From the NCBI RefSeq assembly GCF_014155765.1, contig NZ_SCKT01000007.1, forward strand, positions 1-64,000: DNA of 64,000 bases, given 5' to 3'. Shown here piece after piece: positions 27,531-36,055 of this stretch. Below the pieces are notes generated by a model that worked only from the letters and a program-made list of their open reading frames with translations, had not been told where the DNA came from and did not search any database. Each line of letters starts with the position of its first letter. Position 1 is the first letter of the stretch. A program made the position numbers and the translations under genes. This stretch comes from Pantoea dispersa. GTDB lineage: Bacteria; Pseudomonadota; Gammaproteobacteria; Enterobacterales; Enterobacteriaceae.

Positions 27531-29178
27531 ATATCCCTGGTGGCGCCAGGCGGTGATCTACCAAATCTATCCCAAAAGTTTTCAGGACAGCGGGGCGCGC
27601 GGCACCGGCGATCTCAACGGTGTGATTCAGCGGCTGGATTATCTGCAGCAGCTGGGCGTCGATGCGCTGTGGCTGACGCCTATCTATGTGTCGCCACAGA
27701 TCGATAATGGTTACGACGTGGCGGATTACACCGCCATCGATCCCGCCTACGGCACCATGGCCGACTTTGACCACCTGCTGGCGGAGACGCACCGGCGCGG
27801 TATGCGCATGGTGCTGGATATGGTGTTCAACCACACCTCGACCGAGCATGCCTGGTTTAAGCGTGCCGAAGCCGGTGAACAGCCGTACGTCGATTTTTAT
27901 ATCTGGCGCGACGGGGTGCCCGGTACGCCACCCAACAACTGGCAGTCTAAGTTTGGCGGCAGCGCCTGGGCGTGGAACGAACGGCGTCAGCAATACTATC
28001 TGCACCTGTACGCGCCGGAGCAGGCCGATCTCAACTGGGAAAATCCGGCGGTGCGCGAGGCGTTAAAGCAGGTGTGTCACTTCTGGGCGGATCGAGGCGT
28101 CGATGGATTGCGGCTTGATGTGATCAACCTGGTGTCGAAGCACCAGGATTTTAGCGACGATCTGCCCGGCCATGACGGGCGGAGGTTCTACACCGATGGC
28201 CCGCGCATCCATGACTACCTGCAGGAGTTCAACCGCGATGTGTTCACGCCGCGTGGGCTGATGACGGTGGGGGAAATGTCCTCGACCACGCTGGCCAACT
28301 GCCAGCGCTATGCTTCGCTGGCGCAAAACGAGCTGTCGATGACCTTTAACTTCCACCATCTCAAGGTGGATTATCCCCAGGGCGACAAATGGACGCTGGC
28401 GGCACCGGACTTCGTTCAGCTCAAGGCAATTTTTGCGGAGTGGCAGCGCGGGATGCACGACGTGGCGTGGAATGCGCTGTTCTGGTGTAACCACGATCAG
28501 CCGCGTATCGTCACGCGCTTTGGTGATGAAGGTGCGCTGCGCATCGCCTCGGCAAAATGCTTTGCGATGCTGCTGCACGGCATGCAGGGCACGCCCTATA
28601 TCTATCAGGGCGAAGAGCTGGGAATGACCAACCCTCATTTTACCCGCATTGAGCAGTATCAGGACATCGAGAGCCACAACATCCACGCTGCGTGGCTGGC
28701 GCAGGGCAAGCCGGAGGCGGCAATCCTGGCGATACTGGCCAGCAAATCGCGCGATAACAGCCGCTCGCCGATGCTGTGGGACAGCAGCGCCAATGCCGGC
28801 TTCACGCGGGGTGAGCCGTGGATAGGCGTGGCGGATAACTATACGCTGATCAACGCGGCTAACGCGCTGCTCGACAGTAACTCGGTGTTCTATGGCTACC
28901 AAACGCTGATTCGGCTGCGTAAGCGTTACGCTATCTTCACTGAGGGCGATTATCAGGATTTGGCACCGGAAGCGTCACACATCTGGTGTTATCGTCGCAA
29001 TTCGCCGCGTGAAAGCCTGCTGGTGGTGGCGAACCTGAGTCACAGCGCGCAGCCACTGCTGCTGCCGGAAGTTGAAGGCAACTGGCAGGTACTGATGAGT
29101 AATTACAGTGAGGCATCGCCGCCTGGGGCATTGACGCACCTGCGGCCTTTTGAAGCGGTGTATTACTACCAGTCGTAA
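27514..29178 (+). CDS. treC: Trehalose-6-phosphate hydrolase TreC
   Basis: A 554-residue GH13 enzyme that cleaves cytosolic trehalose 6-phosphate into glucose and glucose 6-phosphate. The (beta/alpha)8 barrel carries the nucleophile Asp202 (GLRLDVINLV), the acid Glu254 (VGEMSS) and Asp328 (CNHDQPR). Length and N terminus (WWRQAVIYQIYPKSFQD) match the family. Its start lies inside the end of treB, so the two are translationally coupled. Confidence 0.95.
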   Translation: MNRHAEYPWWRQAVIYQIYPKSFQDSGARGTGDLNGVIQRLDYLQQLGVDALWLTPIYVSPQIDNGYDVADYTAIDPAYGTMADFDHLLAETHRRGMRMVLDMVFNHTSTEHAWFKRAEAGEQPYVDFYIWRDGVPGTPPNNWQSKFGGSAWAWNERRQQYYLHLYAPEQADLNWENPAVREALKQVCHFWADRGVDGLRLDVINLVSKHQDFSDDLPGHDGRRFYTDGPRIHDYLQEFNRDVFTPRGLMTVGEMSSTTLANCQRYASLAQNELSMTFNFHHLKVDYPQGDKWTLAAPDFVQLKAIFAEWQRGMHDVAWNALFWCNHDQPRIVTRFGDEGALRIASAKCFAMLLHGMQGTPYIYQGEELGMTNPHFTRIEQYQDIESHNIHAAWLAQGKPEAAILAILASKSRDNSRSPMLWDSSANAGFTRGEPWIGVADNYTLINAANALLDSNSVFYGYQTLIRLRKRYAIFTEGDYQDLAPEASHIWCYRRNSPRESLLVVANLSHSAQPLLLPEVEGNWQVLMSNYSEASPPGALTHLRPFEAVYYYQS

Positions 29179-29189
29179 CGGAGAAATCC

Positions 29190-29225
29190 GGCGGCGCGTT
29201 TCAGCAATGAGCAGAGCGCGCCGCC
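29190..29225. terminator. Long hairpin between convergent treC and operon end
   Basis: GGCGGCGCG at 29190-29198 pairs perfectly with CGCGCCGCC at 29217-29225 around an 18-base loop. No T run follows on either strand, so it may work as a transcript-end stabiliser rather than a classic terminator. Confidence 0.5.
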
Positions 29226-29230
29226 TGCAC

Positions 29231-30016
29231 TCACTTCAGCGTGCCGCATTCCGCCACGGCGAGATAATCGGTATACAGCTGCGGCGAACCGGAAAAGGAC
29301 GCCAGCTGCTTCCACTCTTCATACATCTGTTTGGTATCCCGGTGCGCGCGCGCAAAGTCAGCCGCGCTGGCGGTGGCGATATCAGGCTGCGGATAAAACA
29401 CATTCAGCGCCGCTTCACTCTCAATCTCCATCATCACCACATAGCCGTCCAGCCGGTTGCCGCTGTGGCCTTTCAGCAGATGAAACTTCCAGCCGGGATA
29501 ATCAACGATACGCGCGGCATTCTGCGCGATGAATTGCTCAAATTCCTGCGGCTGCACGCCCGGCCGCAGCGCCAGATAGTGGGTACCGAGAATGCGCGCG
29601 GTGCCGCTGCGGGCATCAAAGCGCGGGCCACCCGGCAGCGTACTGTGAGGATTCTCTGCCAGCAGATCGAAATGGGTGAAAATTGTCGGGCGCCGCGCGA
29701 AGGTTGCCAGCTGGCGCCACTCGCTGAGCAGCGCGTCCGCGTCAGGATGCAGATGCCAGAAGTGCTCTGCCTCGGCGGTAAGTTCACCGTCATCCTGCAT
29801 AAAGCGCGCGCGCTGTGCCGCATCTTTCATTTCAAACAGCATCAGGTATTGATCGACGCGCTCGCCGCGCAGACCGCGAAACAGCGTCCAGCGCCAGCCG
29901 GGATAGCAGGGGAGATGCACGCCTTTTTCGCGCACGAAGGTTTCAAACTGTTCAGCGGTGACGCCCGCTTCGGTGTCGATGGCGATATAAAAAAAACTAT
30001 AAACAGACTGGGACAT
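29231..30016 (-). CDS. Tandem-repeat (two dimeric-barrel-like domains) protein, unknown
   Basis: A 261-residue soluble protein made of two related halves of about 100 residues. Both halves share a YPGW motif, a following L(F/L)(R/K)GxxGxRxD stretch, an aromatic-rich middle and the segment EWxQLAxF near the end of each. The pattern resembles EthD/ABM-type ferredoxin-like domains that pair into a dimeric alpha+beta barrel; here one chain would supply both. Such folds include haem-degrading and polyketide-acting enzymes, but no catalytic residues can be assigned. It is last in a four-gene operon, 48 bases after the radical SAM gene, with TGGAGCC before the ATG. Confidence 0.65.
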   Translation of the reverse strand: MSQSVYSFFYIAIDTEAGVTAEQFETFVREKGVHLPCYPGWRWTLFRGLRGERVDQYLMLFEMKDAAQRARFMQDDGELTAEAEHFWHLHPDADALLSEWRQLATFARRPTIFTHFDLLAENPHSTLPGGPRFDARSGTARILGTHYLALRPGVQPQEFEQFIAQNAARIVDYPGWKFHLLKGHSGNRLDGYVVMMEIESEAALNVFYPQPDIATASAADFARAHRDTKQMYEEWKQLASFSGSPQLYTDYLAVAECGTLK

Positions 30017-30064
30017 AACAGGCTCCAGGCACGCCGTCGCGTGCCGTTGAGAGGTAAGGGCGGT

Positions 30065-31471
30065 TTAGTCGAACTGGGTATTGATGATGGCTTCTACCAG
30101 CACGCGGCCGGCGGGGGTGAGCGTGACGTAGCGGCCATCGCTGTGCACTAACTCGCGCTGCTGCAACTCACGCAGCGCGCGGGCGATGGTTGGCTGGGCA
30201 AACAGGCTGACGCCAAACTTCTGCTGAAACAGCACATCGTCGAGCGGAATCAGCGTTGACAGCGCCATCTTGCAGCCGTTGATGGCCTGCTGATCCGGCG
30301 ACATACCGCGCACCGAGGCGATCGGCAGCTCACCGTTATCCAGTGCGCGCTGATAATCGGCGTAGTCGGTCAGGTTAATCAGCTCTGCGCCGGCACATTT
30401 GGAGCTGCCGCCAAGGCCAATCGCCACTTCCGGCGCCTGCTGGTCGAGATCGGTAATGATCGCTTTCCACTTCTCCGGCGGTGCGCTGCGATGGTGGAAA
30501 TACATGGTGGGATGTTCAAGATAATCGCCATCCAGCCACTGTTCGGCCAGCGCGCGCATCTGATACTGCTGACCCAGACTGGGCATCGCCGCATTCTTAC
30601 GCTGCCAGGCATTTTCTCCCTCCGCCGACACGCCGGTGCGGCTCTCGGCGAACGGCTTCATGTGCAGCTTGGTGAACACCAGATGCGACAGGTCAAGCGC
30701 GCGCGCCTGCTGCAGATCGTCACGCACGTCGTCCACCGTTTGTCCCAGCAGGCCATACATCAGGTCGACGCTGACCAGGGCGAAGCCCAGCTCGCGCGCA
30801 TCACGAATCACCTTGTAGCAGGCATCCGCGCTATGCAGGCGACCACAGCCTTTGATCAGGCGGTCCGAGAATGACTGCGCGCCAAACGACAGTTTGCTGA
30901 AGCCCAGTTCGCGCAGCTGTGCGAGGAATTCGCGCGTCAACGTGCCGGGCTCGCCTTCGAAGCGCAGCGTGGCCTCGCGGAAGTTGAAATGGTTGCGGTA
31001 AAAATCCATTAAGCGCCGCAGCTCATCCGGTGGCAGCAGCGAGGGCGTGCCGCCGAACAGGTTGAACTCACCCACCGGCACTTCACCCAGTGCCGGCAGC
31101 TGCGCCAGCCACAGTTTCGCCTCCTGAATGTTGCGATCGACGATATCGCGGAACAGCTCAGGCGCGCGCGGCGACTGCGGATTTACAATCACCGTAGGAA
31201 ACTGGCAGAAATGGCACTTATAGCGGCAGGTGGGGATATACGCCCACAGATGAATTTGCGGCGCATGGCTCAGGCTATGCTGCATGGCGCGGAAAAAATT
31301 CGGCAGCGGAAAATCGTCGATATCACCGGGAAACACATGGCAGCCAAAAGGATCATGCACCACGTATTCCAGCAAATCGGCGTTTTCAGGCCGGCTAAGC
31401 ACCTCGCATATGGCCGGGCGAGGATAGTGACGATCGATATCCTGCAGGGATTGCAGCCAGGCAGCACGCAT
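30065..31471 (-). CDS. HemN-like radical SAM enzyme
   Basis: A 468-residue protein of the coproporphyrinogen-oxidase-like radical SAM family. The 4Fe-4S cysteines Cys82, Cys86 and Cys89 lie in IPTCRYKCHFCQF, the SAM-contact loop is FGGTPSLLP, and a HemN_C-like winged domain ends the protein (about 400-468). True HemN makes protoporphyrinogen; relatives include HemW, haem-degrading ChuW/HutW and methyltransferases. No haem gene is near, and the partners are two glycosyltransferases, so haem synthesis is unlikely. Its ATG overlaps the stop of the upstream GT2 gene by one base (TGATG), showing tight coupling. Confidence 0.85.
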   Translation of the reverse strand: MRAAWLQSLQDIDRHYPRPAICEVLSRPENADLLEYVVHDPFGCHVFPGDIDDFPLPNFFRAMQHSLSHAPQIHLWAYIPTCRYKCHFCQFPTVIVNPQSPRAPELFRDIVDRNIQEAKLWLAQLPALGEVPVGEFNLFGGTPSLLPPDELRRLMDFYRNHFNFREATLRFEGEPGTLTREFLAQLRELGFSKLSFGAQSFSDRLIKGCGRLHSADACYKVIRDARELGFALVSVDLMYGLLGQTVDDVRDDLQQARALDLSHLVFTKLHMKPFAESRTGVSAEGENAWQRKNAAMPSLGQQYQMRALAEQWLDGDYLEHPTMYFHHRSAPPEKWKAIITDLDQQAPEVAIGLGGSSKCAGAELINLTDYADYQRALDNGELPIASVRGMSPDQQAINGCKMALSTLIPLDDVLFQQKFGVSLFAQPTIARALRELQQRELVHSDGRYVTLTPAGRVLVEAIINTQFD

Positions 31472-32745
31472 CAGAACACCCCGCCGTTTGCAAAGTAGTT
31501 ATGCGCCTCACCGGATTCGCGATCTTCGCAGTAATACCAGACAAAGCGGGCGAAATCATTTTCCGTCACCCGGGCAAAGCAGGCCGGCAGCGGCGGTGGC
31601 TCGCCAATCTCTGCGCCGACGGCACGACGCAGCGCGGCAAACAGCTCATGGCGGAATTCAAAATAGAGGCGAAACGCCGGGGTTTTGTAGCTGTGAATCG
31701 GCAGGAAATCGGTCACGCTCATCTCCTGCATCATGCTGTGAATGCGGGCGAACAGGCGTTCAGCCACCTCTGGCGTGAAGAAATCAATCACCGCGGCATC
31801 GTCGCGCAGCAGCGACGGATTCAGCAACACCGGCAGCACCAGATTTTTTGGCACGTAATCTTTAATCGAGTAGTGCCACGCCTGCTGCGCCTGCTCTGCG
31901 CTGACATCGGTGAACGGCGTCAGCGCGGTGAGCGTGGGTCGCACATCCTTCATGATGATGGTGCCGTTATGGCCGTAGGCCACGCCTTCAATCACTTCGT
32001 GCAGCAGGTTATCCACCCGGCGGCTGTTGATCTGCACGCGGGAATTGGGCGCATACACCGGTTTGCCGCCAGCGGCGATCACCTTGATGCCAAAATCCCA
32101 GTCGTCTGACAGATGTTCAACAAACTCACCGTTTTTCAGCTGGTAAAAAATCTCGATGCCGCCCACTTCATCGTACAGCTGCTTTTCGACGCCAAAGCCT
32201 TTGCCGTCCGGAAAGCCGCCAAACAGGGAGAAGGAAGCGTGGCGGCAGCGCAGCGTTTTATCAATCTCCGCATACAGCCGCGGGCGCTCGTGAAAATCCG
32301 CGGTTTCGTAGTAGTAGTTACAGGTGCCCAGATCGCCGTTTTGCGCAATCATGGTGCCGACCAGTTCGTCGATCCACAGCGCATCAACGGTGCAGTCCGC
32401 ATCGGCCGAAAGAATGTAGTGCTTGCGCTGAAAACCGCTGGCCTCGTCGCGCAGACCGGCGCGCTGTGAGGCGAAATCCATGCCTTTTTTCCGCGCCGAA
32501 GAGACGCCCTGCACCGTCTCCTGCAGCTGATGAATTGTCAGCTGCGGATGCTGCGCGGCAAAGGCTTCAATCAGCGCGACCGAATTATCGGTGGAATTAT
32601 TATCCACCATGATCACTTCCAGATTATCAAAATTAAATAATCCGCCGGGTGAACGCTGCTGCAATATTGATTCCAGCACCGCGTTAATACGTGCTGCCTC
32701 GTTATAAACCGGCAGCACGACAGAAATAAAACAACGGTTATCCAT
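31471..32745 (-). CDS. GT2-family glycosyltransferase
   Basis: A 424-residue GT-A fold glycosyltransferase. The nucleotide-sugar site begins ISVVLPVYNEAARI, then VDNNSTDNS (48-55), and a DAD metal motif at about 115-117. A later acidic motif, SDDWDFGIKV, could supply the base. No membrane segment is evident, so it acts in the cytosol. The best start is ATG at 32745, six bases after AAGGAG; a GTG two codons earlier has no room for a ribosome site. It follows the GT4 gene by 13 bases. Acceptor and sugar are unknown. Confidence 0.83.
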   Translation of the reverse strand: MDNRCFISVVLPVYNEAARINAVLESILQQRSPGGLFNFDNLEVIMVDNNSTDNSVALIEAFAAQHPQLTIHQLQETVQGVSSARKKGMDFASQRAGLRDEASGFQRKHYILSADADCTVDALWIDELVGTMIAQNGDLGTCNYYYETADFHERPRLYAEIDKTLRCRHASFSLFGGFPDGKGFGVEKQLYDEVGGIEIFYQLKNGEFVEHLSDDWDFGIKVIAAGGKPVYAPNSRVQINSRRVDNLLHEVIEGVAYGHNGTIIMKDVRPTLTALTPFTDVSAEQAQQAWHYSIKDYVPKNLVLPVLLNPSLLRDDAAVIDFFTPEVAERLFARIHSMMQEMSVTDFLPIHSYKTPAFRLYFEFRHELFAALRRAVGAEIGEPPPLPACFARVTENDFARFVWYYCEDRESGEAHNYFANGGVF

Positions 32746-32758
32746 AGTCACTCCTTAA

Positions 32759-34132
32759 CTACACATTAAATATCTGCCGGAAGATGTGATCCGACAGCAG
32801 GGATTTTCCTTTCTGATAATTGCGCGTGGCGATGGCGTCGCGGCGTGCGTCATCCTGTAATAAGGCACTGACGCGCTGAATAAAATCGGCATCCGGCAGG
32901 CCATCATGGCTGGCGGAAATCGCCATCAGTTCGCCTTCAAAACCGTACTGGCCATACACCTCGTGATAATATTCATAGCGGGTGGCGATATAACAGCGCT
33001 GATGGCTGATCGCCTCGCCAATCGGATTACCGTAGCTGTCGTAATCCCATGCGGTTAAAAACGACACCACATCGCAGGCGTGATAAAGATCCTGAATGGT
33101 GGTGGCCTGTGGATTACGCTCCATAAAGTCGTGATTTAACGCGCCAAAAAAGATGACGTAGCGTTCCAGCTGGAACTGGCTAATTAACTGTTTTAACGCG
33201 TGGTAATGTACGCTGTCTTCCAAAGGATCGCCGGCCACCATTAAATAGACGCGCTGCGGCTGATGCTGCGCAATAAGTTCACTGTTCAGCGCATGCAACA
33301 GGTGAATATCGCGATCGAGCCGCTTAGCCGGAATAATCCGCGTGGTGCGGGCAATCACCTTATCCTGTGGCAGCAACCCAAACTGGCGGCGTAAATCTTT
33401 GCGCGGATGGCTCGGGTCAAAAGGATAGGTATTACGCATCACCTCGATTTCGACCTGATGTTCGCACCAGGCCGCCAGCTGTGAGGCCAGTGCCTGGTTC
33501 AGCGTGACGTAGGTGATATGCGGCGAGGGCTGCGGCCTGACGGCATGTGGCCAGGGCGCGTTGCCGTAGCGCGATGAGGTGGATTCGCTGTTCCACATCA
33601 GGTCATGGTCGCGCCACAACACAAACCGGCCTAGCTGTTTTGCGGCGCCGTATTGCGCAATCGCCTGATAGAGCGCGCGGGTAAAAATAATATTATCCGG
33701 CAGCGTCCCGTTCTCAATGATTAAATAATTGATATCCAGCGCCTGCCATTTTGCGCACAGCGCGTTTGCCACCGCCTGTGCCATCTTTTCCGTCTGCTGC
33801 ACCAGGATTTTTTCTGCGGCGGCATCCAGCGTCTGGCTATGATTAATCAGTACGTCATGAATATATTGCAGAAAGGCCGGGTTATAACCTTCCACCTGAC
33901 GAATCTCATCGTGCCGGACTAATGTAAAATGATGCTTTAGCGAATTAATTTCATTTTCGGAATAGGGACGTCCGAAGTTTCCCTTATCAATTTTTATGTC
34001 GTAGCCGATATCAAGAAAGGAGGTGATTCCCTGCTCGCGTAAACGAACGGCAATTTTAGTAGCTTCTACCGTAATACCCGATAATGCCACGGCATCAAAA
34101 GAGATAAAAAGGGCCTTGCGTTGTAAATCCAT
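32759..34132 (-). CDS. GT4-like (GT-B) glycosyltransferase
   Basis: A 457-residue GT-B protein. The N-terminal half begins KALFISFDAVALSGITVEAT. The C-terminal half has the sugar-nucleotide region ARTTRIIPAKRLDRDIHLL, a MVAGDP strand and a final GNPIGEAISHQRCYIATRYE block, which is the usual retaining GT4 signature. I place the start at 34132, after GTGGTGACC; an ATG nine codons upstream is an alternative. It is the first gene of the four-gene operon, behind a 399-base AT-rich region. Substrate unknown. Confidence 0.8.
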   Translation of the reverse strand: MDLQRKALFISFDAVALSGITVEATKIAVRLREQGITSFLDIGYDIKIDKGNFGRPYSENEINSLKHHFTLVRHDEIRQVEGYNPAFLQYIHDVLINHSQTLDAAAEKILVQQTEKMAQAVANALCAKWQALDINYLIIENGTLPDNIIFTRALYQAIAQYGAAKQLGRFVLWRDHDLMWNSESTSSRYGNAPWPHAVRPQPSPHITYVTLNQALASQLAAWCEHQVEIEVMRNTYPFDPSHPRKDLRRQFGLLPQDKVIARTTRIIPAKRLDRDIHLLHALNSELIAQHQPQRVYLMVAGDPLEDSVHYHALKQLISQFQLERYVIFFGALNHDFMERNPQATTIQDLYHACDVVSFLTAWDYDSYGNPIGEAISHQRCYIATRYEYYHEVYGQYGFEGELMAISASHDGLPDADFIQRVSALLQDDARRDAIATRNYQKGKSLLSDHIFRQIFNV

Positions 34133-34471
34133 TTGGTCACCACGCTCATACCTGAACATTAATAGTGACTGAACGGTAAGTTAAATTATCCGGTCAAACT
34201 TTGATCTAATCCACAAAAGTTTACTGTGGCTAATTAATTCATCTTCGTTAATGCATTAATGGATAATAATGCGCTGAGGGTGGTGATTTATAATATTCGT
34301 CTTTGAGTTTTGTCTTAAAATAATAACTATTACCGGCGTGTTTAGCGGTATATTTTCCTTATTTTGGGCTTAATGGTGCTGGATAGTAATTGCCATCATG
34401 CAGTTTAATTTATCTGATCAGACCCAGAATCAGGGATAACACGGCGGCTGGAAGACATGTGGCGGGCGGAT
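34133..34471. promoter_or_regulatory. AT-rich upstream region of the glycosyltransferase operon
   Basis: On the minus strand TTAAGA (34313-34318) and TATTAT (34290-34295) are spaced by 17 bases and give the best promoter candidate, leaving a leader of about 150 bases. The stretch CCACA...TGTGG at 34211-34229 can form a small hairpin in that leader. The region is clearly richer in A+T than its surroundings. No gene is seen in it. Confidence 0.45.
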
Positions 34472-34501
34472 GAAGAAAGGGTGCGCATAACCTGCGCACC
34501 C
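34472..34501 (-). terminator. lgoT terminator
   Basis: On the minus strand GGGTGCGCA / TGCGCACCC forms a 9-bp stem with a 5-base loop and is followed by a TTTCTT tract, about 30 bases after the lgoT stop. Confidence 0.8.
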
Positions 34502-34531
34502 GGAGAAGAGCATTAAGCAGAAACCCTGGTG

Positions 34532-35884
34532 TTACACCCCATCGGTGATCGGTTTTCTGACCAGCAGCAGGTAAGCCAGCGCGCCGACCACCGTGACGCC
34601 AGCACATATCATCAGCGCGAGGCTGAACGATTTGGTGGTATCCAGCACCCAGCCGGTAATTACTGGCGCAAAAGAGGCGAAAACGAAGCTGGCAAAGTTC
34701 TGGATACTGCCGACTGACGCCGTCATGCGCGCCGTGACGTTAGCGTGGATCAGGCCCCAGCATGAGGTACCGGCAAAGTGAATGCAGAACAGCGCCATAC
34801 CAATCAGCGTTACCGCGCTGGTGGTGTCGGTGGCGCGCGTCACAAAGGTGGTAAAGGCCGCGGAGAGCAGCATGCCGCTGACAATCGACACCTTGCGTAC
34901 TCTCACCGCGTCAAAACCGCGACGCACCAGCGCATCCACCACGTAACCGTTGAGCAGCATGCCTGCCGCGCCGAACAGGAAAGGAATGGCGGCCAGCAGG
35001 CCGGTGCTTTTCAGGTCCAGATGATAGGTCGACTGCAGATAGCCCGGCAGCCAGGCGATGTACAGCCACGCGGTATAGTTGATGCCGCTGAAGCCAATCA
35101 TCATGCCCCACATGGTGCGCTGCTTAAACAGTCCACGCCACTCGGCGAAACTTAGCGGCTCTTTGCGTGATGCCACGCTGCCCGCCTGCAGATAGTGAAT
35201 CTCTTCGCCGCTCAGTTTGTTGTTATCCCGGTCGCGATAGGTGAGATACCAGCCAATGGCGAGAAACATGCCCAGCACGCCGATGGTGACAAACATGCCG
35301 CGCCAGCCCATCACCAGCATCATCGCCGCCAGAATCGGCGGTGCCACCGACAGACCAATCATCGACGCCGCGTTAAACATCCCCATCGGCATACCGCGAT
35401 CTTTGATGTTGAACCAGTCGTTAATCACCTTCACGCCGCACGGGTTCATCGGCGCTTCGCCAATGCCCAGCCCGATGCGCACCAGCACAAATTGTGTGAA
35501 GTTATGCACCAGCCCGGCCGCCGCCTGGAACAGTGACCAGAAGAACATGCCGATGGCCAGCATAATGCGCGGGCCTTTGCGATCGAGCAGCGCGCCGCAC
35601 GGCAGCTGGGCTAAACCGTAGGCCAGCGAAAACGCCGACAGCAGCACGCCAATCTCGGTGGCCGATAAGCCCAGCTCCTCGCGGATGGTCATGTTGGCCA
35701 CCGACAGCGAGCTGCGGTCAAGGTAGTTGATGATGGCGGCGAACAGCAGCAGCAGCATGGCGGTGATTTGAATCTTACGGATGCGCGGAGAGCGCACCAC
35801 ATCGGCGCGCGCCGGCACATAATCCTGCCCGGCGTGCTCGGGTGCTGGCGCGGTGGTACCGCCGCGCATTGATGTATTTTCCAT
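34532..35884 (-). CDS. lgoT: L-galactonate transporter LgoT (ACS-family MFS)
   Basis: A 450-residue MFS transporter of the anion:cation symporter family with about 12 membrane segments. It starts at about residue 40 with NYLDRSSLSVANM and has the loop motif GALLDRKGPR. Relatives carry sugar acids such as glucarate, galactonate or glucuronate. The gene order lgoT-lgoR next to lgoD matches the E. coli L-galactonate locus (yjjL-yjjM-yjjN), which supports this assignment. A GGGAGG ribosome site precedes the ATG. It probably shares a promoter with lgoR or has its own in the 171-base gap. Confidence 0.8.
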   Translation of the reverse strand: MENTSMRGGTTAPAPEHAGQDYVPARADVVRSPRIRKIQITAMLLLLFAAIINYLDRSSLSVANMTIREELGLSATEIGVLLSAFSLAYGLAQLPCGALLDRKGPRIMLAIGMFFWSLFQAAAGLVHNFTQFVLVRIGLGIGEAPMNPCGVKVINDWFNIKDRGMPMGMFNAASMIGLSVAPPILAAMMLVMGWRGMFVTIGVLGMFLAIGWYLTYRDRDNNKLSGEEIHYLQAGSVASRKEPLSFAEWRGLFKQRTMWGMMIGFSGINYTAWLYIAWLPGYLQSTYHLDLKSTGLLAAIPFLFGAAGMLLNGYVVDALVRRGFDAVRVRKVSIVSGMLLSAAFTTFVTRATDTTSAVTLIGMALFCIHFAGTSCWGLIHANVTARMTASVGSIQNFASFVFASFAPVITGWVLDTTKSFSLALMICAGVTVVGALAYLLLVRKPITDGV

Positions 35885-36055
35885 TGCAACCTCCCAGGTT
35901 CGGGTACTTATCGTTATCAGTCTTGGGGTTCCTGCGGCAGCGAAACGGCCTGCCCTAAGGGGCTGCCTTCGAGACTAGAAGTAAACCGCGGGAGATGTTG
36001 CAAACATGTTTCTGATTCGTGCGGGCGCTTATGCTTTGTGGTTTTTAATCGGTTT

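Noticed and set aside
30065-31471. Assigning the radical SAM gene as hemN or hemW
   Set aside because: It has the general family motifs, but its context (two glycosyltransferases), the IPTCRYKCHFC spacing around divergent residues and the length do not allow a specific haem-synthesis call.
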